This document shows positions 9,285 through 18,487 of a stretch of 64,000 nucleotides of DNA, in pieces (the first letter of the stretch is position 1; each line of letters starts with the position of its first letter). Below the pieces are notes generated by a model that did no database searches, was not told the DNA's origin, and saw only the letters and a list, made by a program, of their open reading frames with translations. The translations under genes were made by a program, and so were the position numbers. The DNA is from Lewinellaceae bacterium (GTDB lineage: Bacteria > Bacteroidota > Bacteroidia > Chitinophagales > Saprospiraceae), in contig JADJYW010000001.1 in the NCBI GenBank assembly GCA_016719605.1, positions 434,001-498,000 of the forward strand, given 5' to 3'.

Positions 9285-9322
9285 AAGTTGGTTTTTGAAA
9301 CAGTACACGCGGAAATGAATAC

Positions 9323-9350
9323 CAAATCTACGATTAGGTTATTAGGCAAA
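9323..9350 (-). promoter_or_regulatory. Promoter of caspase copy 3 (TTTG, 16 bases, TAGATTTG)
   Basis: On the minus strand TTTG (9350-9347) is followed after 16 bases by TAGATTTG (9330-9323). This is close to the Bacteroidota -33/-7 promoter pair. It lies about 40 bases upstream of the ATG at 9284. Confidence 0.5.
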
Positions 9351-9530
9351 TCTGCTTTTTTTCATTTTTTGTACGTTTGAATCTTCCGCAGAAAATTCCG
9401 CCCGGCCGGAAACTGGCCGTTGTCCAACAGACGAATCAGGCGCTTCGCAACACCCGCCTCAAACAGAAAACATCCGTACATTCGTCCACGAAATCTGCGC
9501 CGCGTATCCGGCCGCTCAAATACCACTACC

Positions 9531-10439
9531 ATGCTCGACAAACGCATCATTGACCTCTACGACGAGTACACCCACCGGCCCCTTTCCCGCAAGGAATTTC
9601 TCCAACGGCTGACCTGGCTGGTCGGCAGCACAGCGGCCGCCATGTCGGTTTTGCCGCTGCTGGAGTCGGCTACCACCCTGCCCGTACGACCCGCGTCCAA
9701 CGACGGCCTTTTCACCGAATACATCACCTGGCCGGGTGTAAGCGGCGACATGAAAGCCTATGTAGCCCGGCCAGAGGAAGCAAAGCCGTACCCGACCGTG
9801 GTGGTTATCCATGAAAACCGGGGCCTGAACGCACACATCGAGGATGTGACCCGGCGGGCCGCCGCCGCCGGGTACCTGGCCGTGGCCCCCAATGCGCTCG
9901 CTCCCTCGGGCGGCACGCCGACCGACACGGACGAGGCGCGCAAGTTGTTCAGCGAACTGAATGCAGAAGAAACGCTGGAAAACTTCGTCCGGGCGTTCGG
10001 TGCATTGCGCCAACGCGCCGACTGCAACGGGCGCTTCGGCTGTGTGGGTTTCTGCTGGGGCGGCGCCATGGCCAACAACCTCGCCGTAAACGTGCCCGAA
10101 CTGCGCGCTGCCGTTGTGTTCTATGGCCGCCAGCCTGCCCTGGAACGTGTGCCAAACATCAAAGCCGCCGTGCAACTGCACTATGCCGGCCTTGACGAAC
10201 GGGTGAACGCCGGTATGATCGCGTATGAGGAAGCTCTGAAAAGCGCCGGGATCCAGTACGAACAGTACTTGTACGAGGGCATCAACCACGCTTTTCACAA
10301 CGACACCTCCGCTGCCCGCTACGACGAGGCCGCCGCCAAATTAGCCTGGGAGCGCACCCTGGAGTTTTTCAAAATATCTGGGCGCGTGAACAACGCCACT
10401 CCGCTTGTTCAAAAAAACTGTGTTACCAATCTTCTGTGA
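9531..10439 (+). CDS. Dienelactone hydrolase family protein
   Basis: 302 residues from ATG at 9531 (MLDKRIIDLYDEY); the frame is open upstream without a plausible start. An alpha/beta-hydrolase of the dienelactone hydrolase family: the nucleophile is Cys175 in GFCWGG, the Asp is in LHYAGLDERVN, and His253 is in GINHAFHND. VVVIHENRGLNAHIEDVTRR is the typical segment before the first helix. An N-terminal SRKEFLQRLTWLVGS stretch with a hydrophobic run (~20-45) looks like the Tat-type or hydrophobic leader of the longer members of this family, so periplasmic location is possible. The C-terminal ~20 residues after LEFFKI look non-conserved. Substrate unknown. Confidence 0.88.
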   Translation: MLDKRIIDLYDEYTHRPLSRKEFLQRLTWLVGSTAAAMSVLPLLESATTLPVRPASNDGLFTEYITWPGVSGDMKAYVARPEEAKPYPTVVVIHENRGLNAHIEDVTRRAAAAGYLAVAPNALAPSGGTPTDTDEARKLFSELNAEETLENFVRAFGALRQRADCNGRFGCVGFCWGGAMANNLAVNVPELRAAVVFYGRQPALERVPNIKAAVQLHYAGLDERVNAGMIAYEEALKSAGIQYEQYLYEGINHAFHNDTSAARYDEAAAKLAWERTLEFFKISGRVNNATPLVQKNCVTNLL

Positions 10440-10533
10440 TTGAAAACTACCTTTACCGGCGCTATTCCGGGTTTTGCCCAATCCCGGGTTTTTCTGACAA
10501 AAAATTACAACATCACCGCCTAACAACTTTGCC

Positions 10534-11753
10534 ATGAAATTTACACTCGGAAACGTGGATGCCGATGCCACACCAGCCAGCAAATCGGACTTTCTATCGC
10601 GGTTTCACAATACATTTTCGGATGGACTAAAACGGAAACAACAGTTTCGTGACGAAAGTAACAGTGCCTGGGCCGACTTCAAGGCATTGCCGGGCGCCGG
10701 CGTCCGGGAACTGCAGCAGTTTCTTCACGATGCGGGTTTTTTGATCCGGCCCGATACCGTGGACGGCATCTATGGCTACACGACCCAGGCCGCTGTTCGG
10801 CTTTTTCAGGAATACATCCGCACCGTAAAAGGCGACGCCTCCATTGGCGTGCCGGATGGCGTGGCCGGCCCGAATACCCTGGGGCAGGTCGAAAAGTGGA
10901 AACAGGACAAGGTCGGGTTGTGCGAATGGGCACGCGTGAGTCCGCAAAATCCTTCGCCGGAATTCACGCAGTGGATGCAACTGCTGGCCAAAGCAAAAGA
11001 ACATTTTCTGGCAAATCCCAGCCCCATACAGCAACGTGTTGAGCCTATACCAAACCTGCCGATACCCGAAAAATCAAGGATTGGGATGTCTCGCCCGAAA
11101 CGATCCACCTCATCGGGCTGCGTTGCGGGCAGGATGTTTTCAACGGCCGCCGCGACAATGACGACCTTTTTGTCCTGCTCATCCGGGGCCTGGTATTCAA
11201 ATTCTGGGGTTCTACCGATCCGAACCCCCAAATGGCCGACCGAAAAGATATTCCTTTTCTGGTGGAAGGCCAGCACCACTACCAGTTCGGTTGGCACAAG
11301 GTGAGCGATGAAAAAACCGTCTACCGGGCACTGCGGCCTGCAACTGCCGGGGTACTCGTTTTCCGGGACAAAAACGGCGACGCGGCCCTGACGGATGACG
11401 ACATCGCGCGCGGGCTGGACGAGCAGCCCAATACCTCCATCAACATCCACTGGTCGGGGGTGGGCCGCGCCAATTTTTCGGCGGGCTGCCAGGTACTTGC
11501 CGGGCATAGCTACATCAATGCCAAGGGGGAGTTGGTGCCCTGCGCCAAATTTGCCGCAACATCCTACAGCGAACTGGGCAGCCAGAAAACCCGGGGCGCC
11601 TACAATGTCTTCACCGACCTCCTGCTCGCTTATGCGCCGCCCGGCGTGCGTACCATCGCCTATACCCTGGGGCAGGATGGTACGCTGCGCCTGTCGGATG
11701 CGTGGAAGGAAGAATTTGTGCATGAAACGGTCGGAAAAATGAAGCGGTCCTGA
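10534..11753 (+). CDS. Peptidoglycan-binding domain protein with C-terminal HxxG/SAGCQ motif (frame broken near 11050)
   Basis: Residues ~50-90 form a PG_binding_1 domain (VRELQQFLHDAGFLI, DGIYGYTTQAAVRLFQEY). The first frame runs from 10534 but loses homology after EPIPNLP; the second frame carries KIKDWDVSPETIHLIGLRCG and continues to 11753. One extra base near 11045-11055 (AAA to AAAA) joins them into about 406 residues. The C-terminal part has INIHWSGVGRANFSAGCQVLAG, a His followed by S-x-G-C that recalls YkuD-type transpeptidases, though I am not sure of the family. No signal peptide is visible at the start. A role in peptidoglycan attachment or processing is inferred from the binding domain. 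Confidence 0.65.
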
Positions 11754-11771
11754 TCGCAGAAACAAACGGCG

Positions 11772-11779
11772 TACTTTTG
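11772..11779 (+). promoter_or_regulatory. -7 element (TACTTTTG) immediately before pyrF
   Basis: Matches TAnnTTTG and ends only five bases before the ATG at 11784. A transcript starting a few bases downstream would be leaderless or nearly so. Confidence 0.5.
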
Positions 11780-11783
11780 CCCC

Positions 11784-12473
11784 ATGGATCGCCAAACGCT
11801 TGTCTCGGAAATTTTTCGAAAAAAATCCTTTCTCTGTGTCGGGCTGGACACCGACCCGGCCCGGCTGCCGGGGCACTTGCAGGGCCTGCCCGACGCAGTT
11901 TTTCAATTCAACTGCCAAATTATTGACGCTACCCGCGACTTGTGCGTGGCCTACAAACCCAACCTGGCTTTTTACGAAGCCCGGGGTGCCGCAGGCTGGC
12001 GCGATTTCGAGCGTACAGTGGCGTACATCGGCGACCGGCATTTCATCATCGCCGATGCCAAACGTGGCGATATCGGCAACACCAGTCGGATGTACGCCGA
12101 GGCATTTTTTGAAAACACCCACTGCGATGCCGTCACCGTGGCGCCCTACATGGGGGCCGATAGTGTGTCGCCGTTTCTCGGCTTTCCCGGGAAATGGGCC
12201 ATCGTGCTTGCCCTGACCTCCAATCCCGGCAGCGCCGATTTTCAGCGCAACCGGCTGGAGGACTCCCGCGAACTCCTCTGGGAGCGGGTCGTGGCCCGGT
12301 CGCAAGCATGGGGCACCCCCGACAACCTGATGTTCGTGGTTGGCGCCACACACCCCGAGGCGAATGCAGCGGGAAATGGAGCAAAATTTGTGAAGATAGA
12401 ACCCCGCTCAACGGTTAAAATCTTTTTTGCCAATTGCGCGTTTTGCCACCAGCGGCATTGGTCGTTCCGCTGA
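11784..12473 (+). pseudogene. pyrF: Orotidine 5'-phosphate decarboxylase, internally deleted near the C-terminus
   Basis: PyrF catalyses the last step of UMP synthesis. Residues 1-190 are well conserved for the long bacterial type: LCVGLDTDP, VAYKPNLAFYEA, the catalytic ADAKRGDIGNTS, TVAPYMGADSV, LALTSNPGS and FVVGATHPE. The sequence then loses homology. The segment holding the phosphate-binding GVGAQGG loop, roughly 50-60 residues, is absent. In another frame just after the break, RMQREMEQNL and a stop at 12390-12392 look like the normal PyrF C-terminus. This indicates a frame-shifting internal deletion at about 12360, so the open frame runs on to 12473 with an unrelated tail. The product should be inactive if the sequence is right. 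pyrF is normally needed for pyrimidine prototrophy, so a local misassembly should be considered. Confidence 0.8.
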
Positions 12474-12506
12474 AATGTCCCACTTTTGGGCTGAACCCAA
12501 GCACAC

Positions 12507-15500
12507 TTGCTCATGCGCACGTTTATTCGCCCGTTTTTTTACCATCCCGGTATTTTTCGCTTTTTGATGGCGCTGCTGTGTGGTGTGGCGCCGTTTTTTT
12601 TGCCGGCGCAAACCACCCAGCAGACCACTTTCGGCAAAAACCGCGTGCAGTACCACCGCCAGTTTGACGAGTGGATGCACTATGAAACCACCAATTTCGA
12701 CACCTACTGGTACGGCGATGCCCGCAACATAGCCCAGTCGGCCCTGCAAATGGCCGAACTGGATTTTGCCTATGTGCAGCAACTGCTGGAACACCAGATG
12801 TCGGACAAGATCGAACTGTTGGTTTTCAGCGACGTAACCGACCTGAAACAAAGCAATATCGGAGAGGACGACCTGTTCCGCATGCAGGCCGGAGAAACCA
12901 AAGTAGTGGGCAACAAGGTGTTCGTTTATTTCGATGGCGACCACCGGAACCTGCGTATTCAAATCCGCGAGGGTACCGCCGGTATCCTCATCAATTCGAT
13001 GCTCTTCGGGGCCAACTTGCAGGAAATCGTACAAAATGCCGTGCTGCTCAACCTGCCCGGCTGGTACACCACCGGCCTCACGGCTTACTGCGGGGAAGAA
13101 TGGAACACCGAGGTGGATAACCGGCTGCGCGACCTGCTGCTCTCGGACCGCTACGACACGTTTGACAAACTTGCCAAAGACAATCCGCGTCTCGCCGGGC
13201 ACGTCTTTTGGTACTACATCGCCCTGCATTTCGGCAAAGGAACCATCAGCAACCTGCTCTACCTCACGCGCATCAACCGCAGCGTGGACGCCGGTTTCCT
13301 CTATGTGCTCGGCGGCGGCTACCGGCGCACCACCGACGCCCTGCTGGAGTATTTCCGCCAACGCTACCGAGACGAAGCACAAGGCACCCGAAAACCGGAC
13401 GCAAAGGGTGAAATCAAATTCAAAAATAAACGCAACCACCCGGTCACGCAGGTCAAAATCAGCCCCGACGGCAAACGTATCGCGTGGGTGACCAACGACA
13501 TCGGGAAATGGAAAGTCTGGGTGCAGGAACTCAAATCCGGCCGGCGCACACGCATCCTCAAGGGCGGCCAACGCAATGCCCTGCAAGCCACGGATTTCAA
13601 CTACCCGCTACTGGCCTGGCACCCCGACAACGAACGCCTGACCGTACTGCTCGAACGCCGCGACGTGCCGCACCTCGTCTGGATTGACCCCGAAACGAAG
13701 AAAAAAGAATCCAAACCCCTCTCGCCCGAATACCAGCGCGTGTACAGCATGGACTATGTGAACCCCGTCACGCTGGCTTTTTCCGCCTGCGTGAAAGGAT
13801 ACGGCGACCTGTTTCTGTACAACACCGCCAACCGAAATACCGAACGCCTCACCCAGGATTTCTGGGACGATCTGGATGCCACTGTCGCCGTAGTGGACGG
13901 GCGCAAAGGCATCCTGTTTGCGAGCAATCGCCTGACAGACACCCTTTCGCCCCAGCGTATTGACACCATCCTGCCTACCGGCCAGTTCGATATTTTTTTC
14001 TTCGATCTCGAAAACCGAACGAACGAACTGATTCGGCTGTCCAACACCCCGTTGGCCGACGAACGTGCGCCGATGGGTATGGACAGCACGCATTTCACAT
14101 TCCTGAGCGACGAAAGCGGGATAGTCAACCGCCAGACAGGTCGCCTGGAAACGTACACGGCTTACTACCAGGACATCATTTACCTCCGGGACGGGACGGA
14201 AATCAAGGCGCTTAATATGAAACAAAAGGGCGAATGGCCCGAGGAACGCGCCCTGTACTACCTGGCTCCATTGGACACGGTGCTGCAAAACGTGGATTCG
14301 ACCCTGCTTGACAGTATTCGCACCTTTCCTGTTTTCAAAAAACGCCCAATCACCCACAACCAGACCAATTACGACCGCCACATTGCAGCGCAGCACCTGA
14401 CTGCCCGCACGCAACGTATAGTGGAAGTCATTCGGCGCGATGGAAAGACGCAGTTTTTTGTCCGTCCCGTGCAGCCCGAAACCAAAGCCGCTGCCTGGCT
14501 GACCCGCTACCGGGAACTCAGCCTGCGTGCTGCGGGCATCCCGATTCCGCAACGGCCCGCGCTTGACCAGTCGGATGTGCTCCCCGATACGGAAGCGCCG
14601 GACTCGCTCGGCAGTGCTGTTTGGCGCTCGGCCGTAGACACGGCACGGGTTGTGGCGCCGGGCTGGCTGTTTCAGGTGCCGGAGCATTTACTGGAGCCGG
14701 GGCCACCCGCGCCCAGTGTGCCACAGGCCCCCATTGTGGCGCCGGAGCGCCCGGCCGGCGACGAACAAATGGTGCCCGAAACCCTGCAGCCGGTGCCGGA
14801 ACGCAAGCGCCCCTTCGAGCGGCCTTCGTTTGCTTTGGGCCGTTCCAACACCGTGTTGCGTTTCATGCCTTCGCGTATTGTGCCTTACCGCGTGCGTTTC
14901 CGGGCCGATTTTCTCTCTACCACCATTGACAACAACCTGCTGTTCGAGGGCCTCGACAGTTACGTCGGAACACCTGCCGGGTTCAGTACGCCGCCGCCCG
15001 GTGTGCTCATGCGGGCCAATTTTAAAGACTTGCTGGAAGACTATGTGCTGGAGGCCGGTTTTCGACTGCCCACTACCTTCGACGGAGCCGAGTACTATTT
15101 GTGGTTTGACAATAAAAAACGCCGGCTCGACCGGCGCATCGCTCTGTACCGGAAAACAGTAGTCAATTCGGTGGAGAGCGGCCCTGTCGGTGGCTTGCCC
15201 ACCTCCGTTCAGGTGCGTACCAACACCGTGTTGGGCCAGTACGAGGTGCGTTATCCGCTGGATCCTTTTTTCAGCCTGCGCGCCATGGGGACATTGCGGC
15301 AGGACAAGGCCATCACCTTGAGTACCAACCGCGCTACCCTCGAAGAACCGGAATACACCGAGCAACGTGCCTCGGTACGCCTCAGCGCCGTGTACGATAA
15401 TACGGTGGACGTGGACCTGAACCTGCGCACGGGCACCCGGGCCAAGGTATTCGTGGAAGCCGTCAAGCGGTTTGAGTTCAATACCCAGCCCAACTGGAGT

Positions 15501-16127
15501 CTGCGCCTCAATTCCGGTTTCATGACGGTGCTGGGGCTGGATGCCCGGCATTACCAGCCGCTCGACCGGCGCTCCATTCTGGCTGTGCGCCTGGCTGCCG
15601 CCACTACATTCGGCTCCGAGCGTATCCTGTACTTCCTCGGGGGGGTGGACAACTGGTTGTTCCCGTCGTTCAACAACAACATTCCCGTGCCGCAGGACGG
15701 CAATTTTGCCTACCAGACCCTTGCCGCCAATTTGCGTGGATTCAAGCAAAATATCCGAAACGGTAGTTCCTACGCATTGCTCAACAGCGAATTGCGCATA
15801 CCGATCTTCAAGTACTTGTCCAATAAACCTGTGATGGGGAATTTTTGGCGCAACTTCCAACTCGTCGGTTTCTTCGACATGGGAACGGCCTGGCAAGGGC
15901 GCAGTCCGTACAGTGGCGACAATCCGCTGAACACGGTCTTTTTCCAAAACCCACCCACGGTTTTTGTCAAGGTCAACTATTTCCGCGATCCGCTGGTGGC
16001 CGGCTACGGCGTGGGTGTTCGTGCGCCTGTGTTTGGTATGTATCTGCGACTCGACTATGGGTGGGGCATCGAAACGCGGGTAGTGCAGAAGCCGGTACTG
16101 CACATTGCGCTGGGGACAGATTTTTGA
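12507..16127 (+). CDS. Large exported protein: peptidase-MA-like region, beta-propeller and C-terminal outer-membrane barrel
   Basis: 1206 residues; the second Met (12513) is an equally good start. A hydrophobic signal (FRFLMALLCGVAPFFLPAQ) ends near residue 35. Residues ~50-300 resemble the peptidase-MA-like region (FDTYWYGDARNIAQSALQMAE, LPGWYTTGLTAYCGEEWN) but no HExxH zinc motif is present. Residues ~310-560 have TolB/WD40-like blades (VTQVKISPDGKRIAWVTND, YPLLAWHPDNERLTVLLER). A proline-rich stretch (~735-800) precedes ~370 residues of beta strands ending in a terminal Phe (LHIALGTDF), typical of outer-membrane barrels. Common in Bacteroidota but uncharacterised as far as I know. Likely outer-membrane; function unknown. 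It ends 16 bases before the convergent FMN reductase. Confidence 0.75.
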   Translation: MLMRTFIRPFFYHPGIFRFLMALLCGVAPFFLPAQTTQQTTFGKNRVQYHRQFDEWMHYETTNFDTYWYGDARNIAQSALQMAELDFAYVQQLLEHQMSDKIELLVFSDVTDLKQSNIGEDDLFRMQAGETKVVGNKVFVYFDGDHRNLRIQIREGTAGILINSMLFGANLQEIVQNAVLLNLPGWYTTGLTAYCGEEWNTEVDNRLRDLLLSDRYDTFDKLAKDNPRLAGHVFWYYIALHFGKGTISNLLYLTRINRSVDAGFLYVLGGGYRRTTDALLEYFRQRYRDEAQGTRKPDAKGEIKFKNKRNHPVTQVKISPDGKRIAWVTNDIGKWKVWVQELKSGRRTRILKGGQRNALQATDFNYPLLAWHPDNERLTVLLERRDVPHLVWIDPETKKKESKPLSPEYQRVYSMDYVNPVTLAFSACVKGYGDLFLYNTANRNTERLTQDFWDDLDATVAVVDGRKGILFASNRLTDTLSPQRIDTILPTGQFDIFFFDLENRTNELIRLSNTPLADERAPMGMDSTHFTFLSDESGIVNRQTGRLETYTAYYQDIIYLRDGTEIKALNMKQKGEWPEERALYYLAPLDTVLQNVDSTLLDSIRTFPVFKKRPITHNQTNYDRHIAAQHLTARTQRIVEVIRRDGKTQFFVRPVQPETKAAAWLTRYRELSLRAAGIPIPQRPALDQSDVLPDTEAPDSLGSAVWRSAVDTARVVAPGWLFQVPEHLLEPGPPAPSVPQAPIVAPERPAGDEQMVPETLQPVPERKRPFERPSFALGRSNTVLRFMPSRIVPYRVRFRADFLSTTIDNNLLFEGLDSYVGTPAGFSTPPPGVLMRANFKDLLEDYVLEAGFRLPTTFDGAEYYLWFDNKKRRLDRRIALYRKTVVNSVESGPVGGLPTSVQVRTNTVLGQYEVRYPLDPFFSLRAMGTLRQDKAITLSTNRATLEEPEYTEQRASVRLSAVYDNTVDVDLNLRTGTRAKVFVEAVKRFEFNTQPNWSLRLNSGFMTVLGLDARHYQPLDRRSILAVRLAAATTFGSERILYFLGGVDNWLFPSFNNNIPVPQDGNFAYQTLAANLRGFKQNIRNGSSYALLNSELRIPIFKYLSNKPVMGNFWRNFQLVGFFDMGTAWQGRSPYSGDNPLNTVFFQNPPTVFVKVNYFRDPLVAGYGVGVRAPVFGMYLRLDYGWGIETRVVQKPVLHIALGTDF

Positions 16128-16143
16128 AAAAGCAGACGACTTC

Positions 16144-16713
16144 CTACGCTACCAGCGCCATTTTCTTTTCCGCCACCGCTTCGGCAAGCCAGAGGAAACT
16201 GTTGACAAAATTGTCCATGTTGCGTTCAAAAAGCGGGTCCAGGAGGTCGCCGTCTTCGCTGAAACGCTGGCTGACCTGGCCTACGGTGAGCATTTGCGGG
16301 ATGGGGTAGCCGGCGATGCCGAGCACCAATTGCTGCATGGCCAATGCGGCCCGGATGCCGCCATTGGCGCCGGTGGTTACCGAGGTTATAGCCACCACTT
16401 TTTGGCTGAATTCCCGCTCTTTCAGGTAATCCACGGCGTTTTTCAATGCTGCGGTGTAGCTGCCGTTGTACTCGGGCGACACGAAAATGTGTGCGTCAGA
16501 CTGACGGATACGCTCGGCAAAATCGGCTAAACCCTGGGGTGGGGTAGGGTGGCGGTGGAGGACTTCCTCCAGGAGGGGGAAACTGTATTCGGCCAAATCC
16601 AGCACTTCTGCCGTGTGGACGCCTTGTCGGGCGATCCATTTTTCCAACGCGAGGGCTACGCGGTGCGATTGACGGTTGAGGCGGGTGCTGCCGGAGAGGA
16701 TGGTGATGTGCAT
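16144..16713 (-). CDS. NAD(P)H-dependent FMN reductase family protein
   Basis: 189 residues from ATG at 16713 (MHITILSGSTRLNRQSHRVA), chosen because the flavodoxin-like first strand starts there. It carries the FMN phosphate-binding SGSTRLNRQS, and SPEYNGSYTAALKNAVDYL, the hallmark P-E-Y-N-x-S segment of the NADPH-dependent FMN reductase (ArsH/ChrR-like) family, then VVAITSVTTGANGGIRAA. Cytoplasmic oxidoreductase using flavin; the natural substrate (quinone, chromate, azo compound) cannot be told from sequence. Convergent with the large surface protein and divergent from the HAD phosphatase. Confidence 0.88.
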   Translation of the reverse strand: MHITILSGSTRLNRQSHRVALALEKWIARQGVHTAEVLDLAEYSFPLLEEVLHRHPTPPQGLADFAERIRQSDAHIFVSPEYNGSYTAALKNAVDYLKEREFSQKVVAITSVTTGANGGIRAALAMQQLVLGIAGYPIPQMLTVGQVSQRFSEDGDLLDPLFERNMDNFVNSFLWLAEAVAEKKMALVA

Positions 16714-16861
16714 GGGAGTGTTGTTGGCTAAAATCGAGTGGTTGGTTTGCGCAACGGTCTGGATGGATTGCGCCGGCAAAAAACGGCCAGTAGAACGGTG
16801 GTAGCGGGGAAAGGTTCAGGCAATCATTTCTTGGCTGGTTTTTTCCGTTCTTTGCCCAAAT

Positions 16862-17455
16862 ATGCAACCGCTACCCACCCTTTTTCTCGACCGCGACGGG
16901 GTTATCAACCGGCGTACCGTTGGCGATTACGTCCGCCGCCCGGCAGATTTTATTTTTGAAACTAATGTCCTGAATGCCTTGCGCCTGCTGGCCGGCCACT
17001 TCGGGCACATTGTGGTGGTGACCAATCAGGCCGGCGTGGGCAAGGGCCTGATGTCGGGGGCCGATCTGGCTGCCGTGCACCGGAAAATGTTGGCAGCAGT
17101 ACGGCGGGCCGGCGGGCGTATTGATCGGGTGTACCATTGTCCGCATCGCCCCGACGCCGGCTGTTCGTGCCGAAAGCCAGGCGTCGGCATGGCTTTGCAG
17201 GCGCAGGCAGATTTTTCCGATATTAATTTTGAAAATGCCTGGATGGTGGGCGACTCGCTCTCCGACATGCAGCTCGGGCAGGCGCTGGGCATGAAAACAA
17301 TTCTGATAAGCGGAAAGGAAGAAGAAGCCAAGGCGCTTGCCGCGCTGGCGGTAGATGGGCGCTTTGAGTCGCTGTGGGCATTTGCGGAGGCGTATTGCAC
17401 TGCGGAGGCGCAAATTTTCACCGCAGAGGCGCAGAGGCGCAGAGACGTAGAGTAG
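16862..17455 (+). CDS. GmhB/HisB-N-type HAD phosphatase with a repeat-encoded C-terminal tail
   Basis: 197 residues. Catalytic LDRDGVIN (Asp10, Asp12), VVVTNQAGVGKG, the Zn-ribbon-like CPHRPDAGCSCRKP insertion and GDSLSDMQLG are the signature of D-glycero-D-manno-heptose 1,7-bisphosphate phosphatase-type enzymes. These make activated heptose for lipopolysaccharide; other sugar phosphates are possible. Homology ends near LWAFAEAY. The last ~20 residues (CTAEAQIFTAEAQRRRDVE) are encoded by the first units of the intergenic repeat at 17399-17641, so the natural stop was probably replaced when the repeat arrived. A lipopolysaccharide role fits the adjacent KdtX-like glycosyltransferase. Confidence 0.88.
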   Translation: MQPLPTLFLDRDGVINRRTVGDYVRRPADFIFETNVLNALRLLAGHFGHIVVVTNQAGVGKGLMSGADLAAVHRKMLAAVRRAGGRIDRVYHCPHRPDAGCSCRKPGVGMALQAQADFSDINFENAWMVGDSLSDMQLGQALGMKTILISGKEEEAKALAALAVDGRFESLWAFAEAYCTAEAQIFTAEAQRRRDVE

Positions 17456-17641
17456 TTTTTTTCACCGCGGAGACGCAAATTTTCACCGCAGAGTAGTAGG
17501 TATATACGAAAAAACTACTCTACGTCTCTGCGCCTCTGCGTCTCTGCGGTGAAAAAACTACTCTACGTCTCCGCGCCTCTGCGGTGAAAAAACTACTCTA
17601 CATCTCTACGGTAAAAATTAGCGTCTCTGCGGTAAAAACCC
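17399..17641. repeat. CTCTGCGGTGAAA-type repeat array (TAE family), both orientations
   Basis: About ten units of ACCGCAGAGGCGCAGAG or its reverse complement. Forward units lie at 17399-17495 and reverse units at 17512-17640, so the array can fold into a long hairpin. It fills the whole gap between the HAD phosphatase and glycosyltransferase genes and supplies the phosphatase tail. Related arrays: 19425, 20007, 26894, 41331 and 43926. Confidence 0.85.
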
Positions 17642-17642
17642 G

Positions 17643-18386
17643 CTAATCAAGCCGCGCGAGTTCCCGATATTTCCAGTATGTTTCCAGTGCAGCGATACGG
17701 CAGATCGTCCAGCCGGCGCGGCCGTCGAGGAAGCCGAGGCGCAGGAAGTAGTTTCGGACAAACTTGAAGGCGGGATTGAACGCGATATTCCACCAGTGGG
17801 CTTTTTTGCCCTGGCCCCGCATGGCGCGGGCGGCTATGCGGGCATATTTTTCGGCGCGTTCGTAGTGTTCTTCCACGGTGTAGTAGCTGTAGTGCAGCAG
17901 GTCGCCGGCGAGGTGCGCAATACTTTTTCCGGGCTGCATTTCCACTTTATCGTGCGGGTTGGTGCCGGCCCAGTGCCCGATTCGACGGTCGAACAGGCGC
18001 AGTTTGCGGTCAGGGTACCAGCCGCTGTGGTTGATCCATTGGCCACAGTAATTGGTGCGGCGGTTCATGGTGTAGCCGGCGGCAGTCGGGTTGGTTTTTA
18101 CCCGCAAGATGGATTGGTGGAGGGTATCGCTGAGGGCTTCGTCGGCATCCAGGCTGAGTACCCACGGGTGCAGGGCCTGTTCGAGCGCGTAGTTTTTTTG
18201 TTCGATATGCCCCGAAAACGGATGCTGCACAAATCGCGCGCCCTTTTCCCGGCAAATCGCCTCCGTGCTGTCGGAGGAAAACGAATCCACAACCACCACG
18301 TCATCGGCTACGCCGGCGAGCGCGTCTATGCAGCGCCCGATGTTGCGCTCCTCGTTGTAGGTGATGATGACGGCAGAAAGGTGCAT
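17643..18386 (-). CDS. Family 2 glycosyltransferase (WaaE/KdtX-like)
   Basis: 247 residues. GT-A fold: LSAVIITYNEERNIGRCIDAL at the N-terminus, VVVDSFSSDST, and the metal-binding LSLDADEALS, followed by the conserved GQWINHSGWYPDRKLRLFDRR and NPHDKVE segments of the KdtX/WaaE subgroup, which adds glucose to lipopolysaccharide core in enterobacteria. No signal peptide or membrane segment; acts at the inner face of the inner membrane. Convergent with the GmhB-like phosphatase, which would also serve lipopolysaccharide core synthesis. The exact sugar donor is not known. Confidence 0.88.
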   Translation of the reverse strand: MHLSAVIITYNEERNIGRCIDALAGVADDVVVVDSFSSDSTEAICREKGARFVQHPFSGHIEQKNYALEQALHPWVLSLDADEALSDTLHQSILRVKTNPTAAGYTMNRRTNYCGQWINHSGWYPDRKLRLFDRRIGHWAGTNPHDKVEMQPGKSIAHLAGDLLHYSYYTVEEHYERAEKYARIAARAMRGQGKKAHWWNIAFNPAFKFVRNYFLRLGFLDGRAGWTICRIAALETYWKYRELARLD

Positions 18387-18387
18387 T

Positions 18388-18484
18388 TTGGGTTGGAGGG
18401 TTAGAAGGTTAGAAGGTTAGAAGGTTAGAAGGTTATGACAACCTTCTAACCTTCTAACCTTCCAACCTTCTAACCCTCCAACCT
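18388..18484. repeat. GGTTAGAAGGTT-type repeat hairpin
   Basis: Tandem GGTTAGAAGGTTAGAAGG units (18393-18435) face their reverse complement (18440-18484) across a short loop. This could form a near-perfect ~40-bp stem. It starts just upstream of the glycosyltransferase start codon and ends at the prohibitin gene. Same family at 34350, 34551, 42012, 42549, 60208 and 62362. Confidence 0.85.
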
Positions 18485-18487
18485 AAA

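Noticed and set aside
10806..16103. Chain of long minus-strand open frames (1548, 1179, 1080 and 1416 bases) opposite pyrF and the large surface protein
   Set aside because: They mirror the codon pattern of conserved plus-strand genes, have no recognisable domains and arise from G+C-rich third positions.
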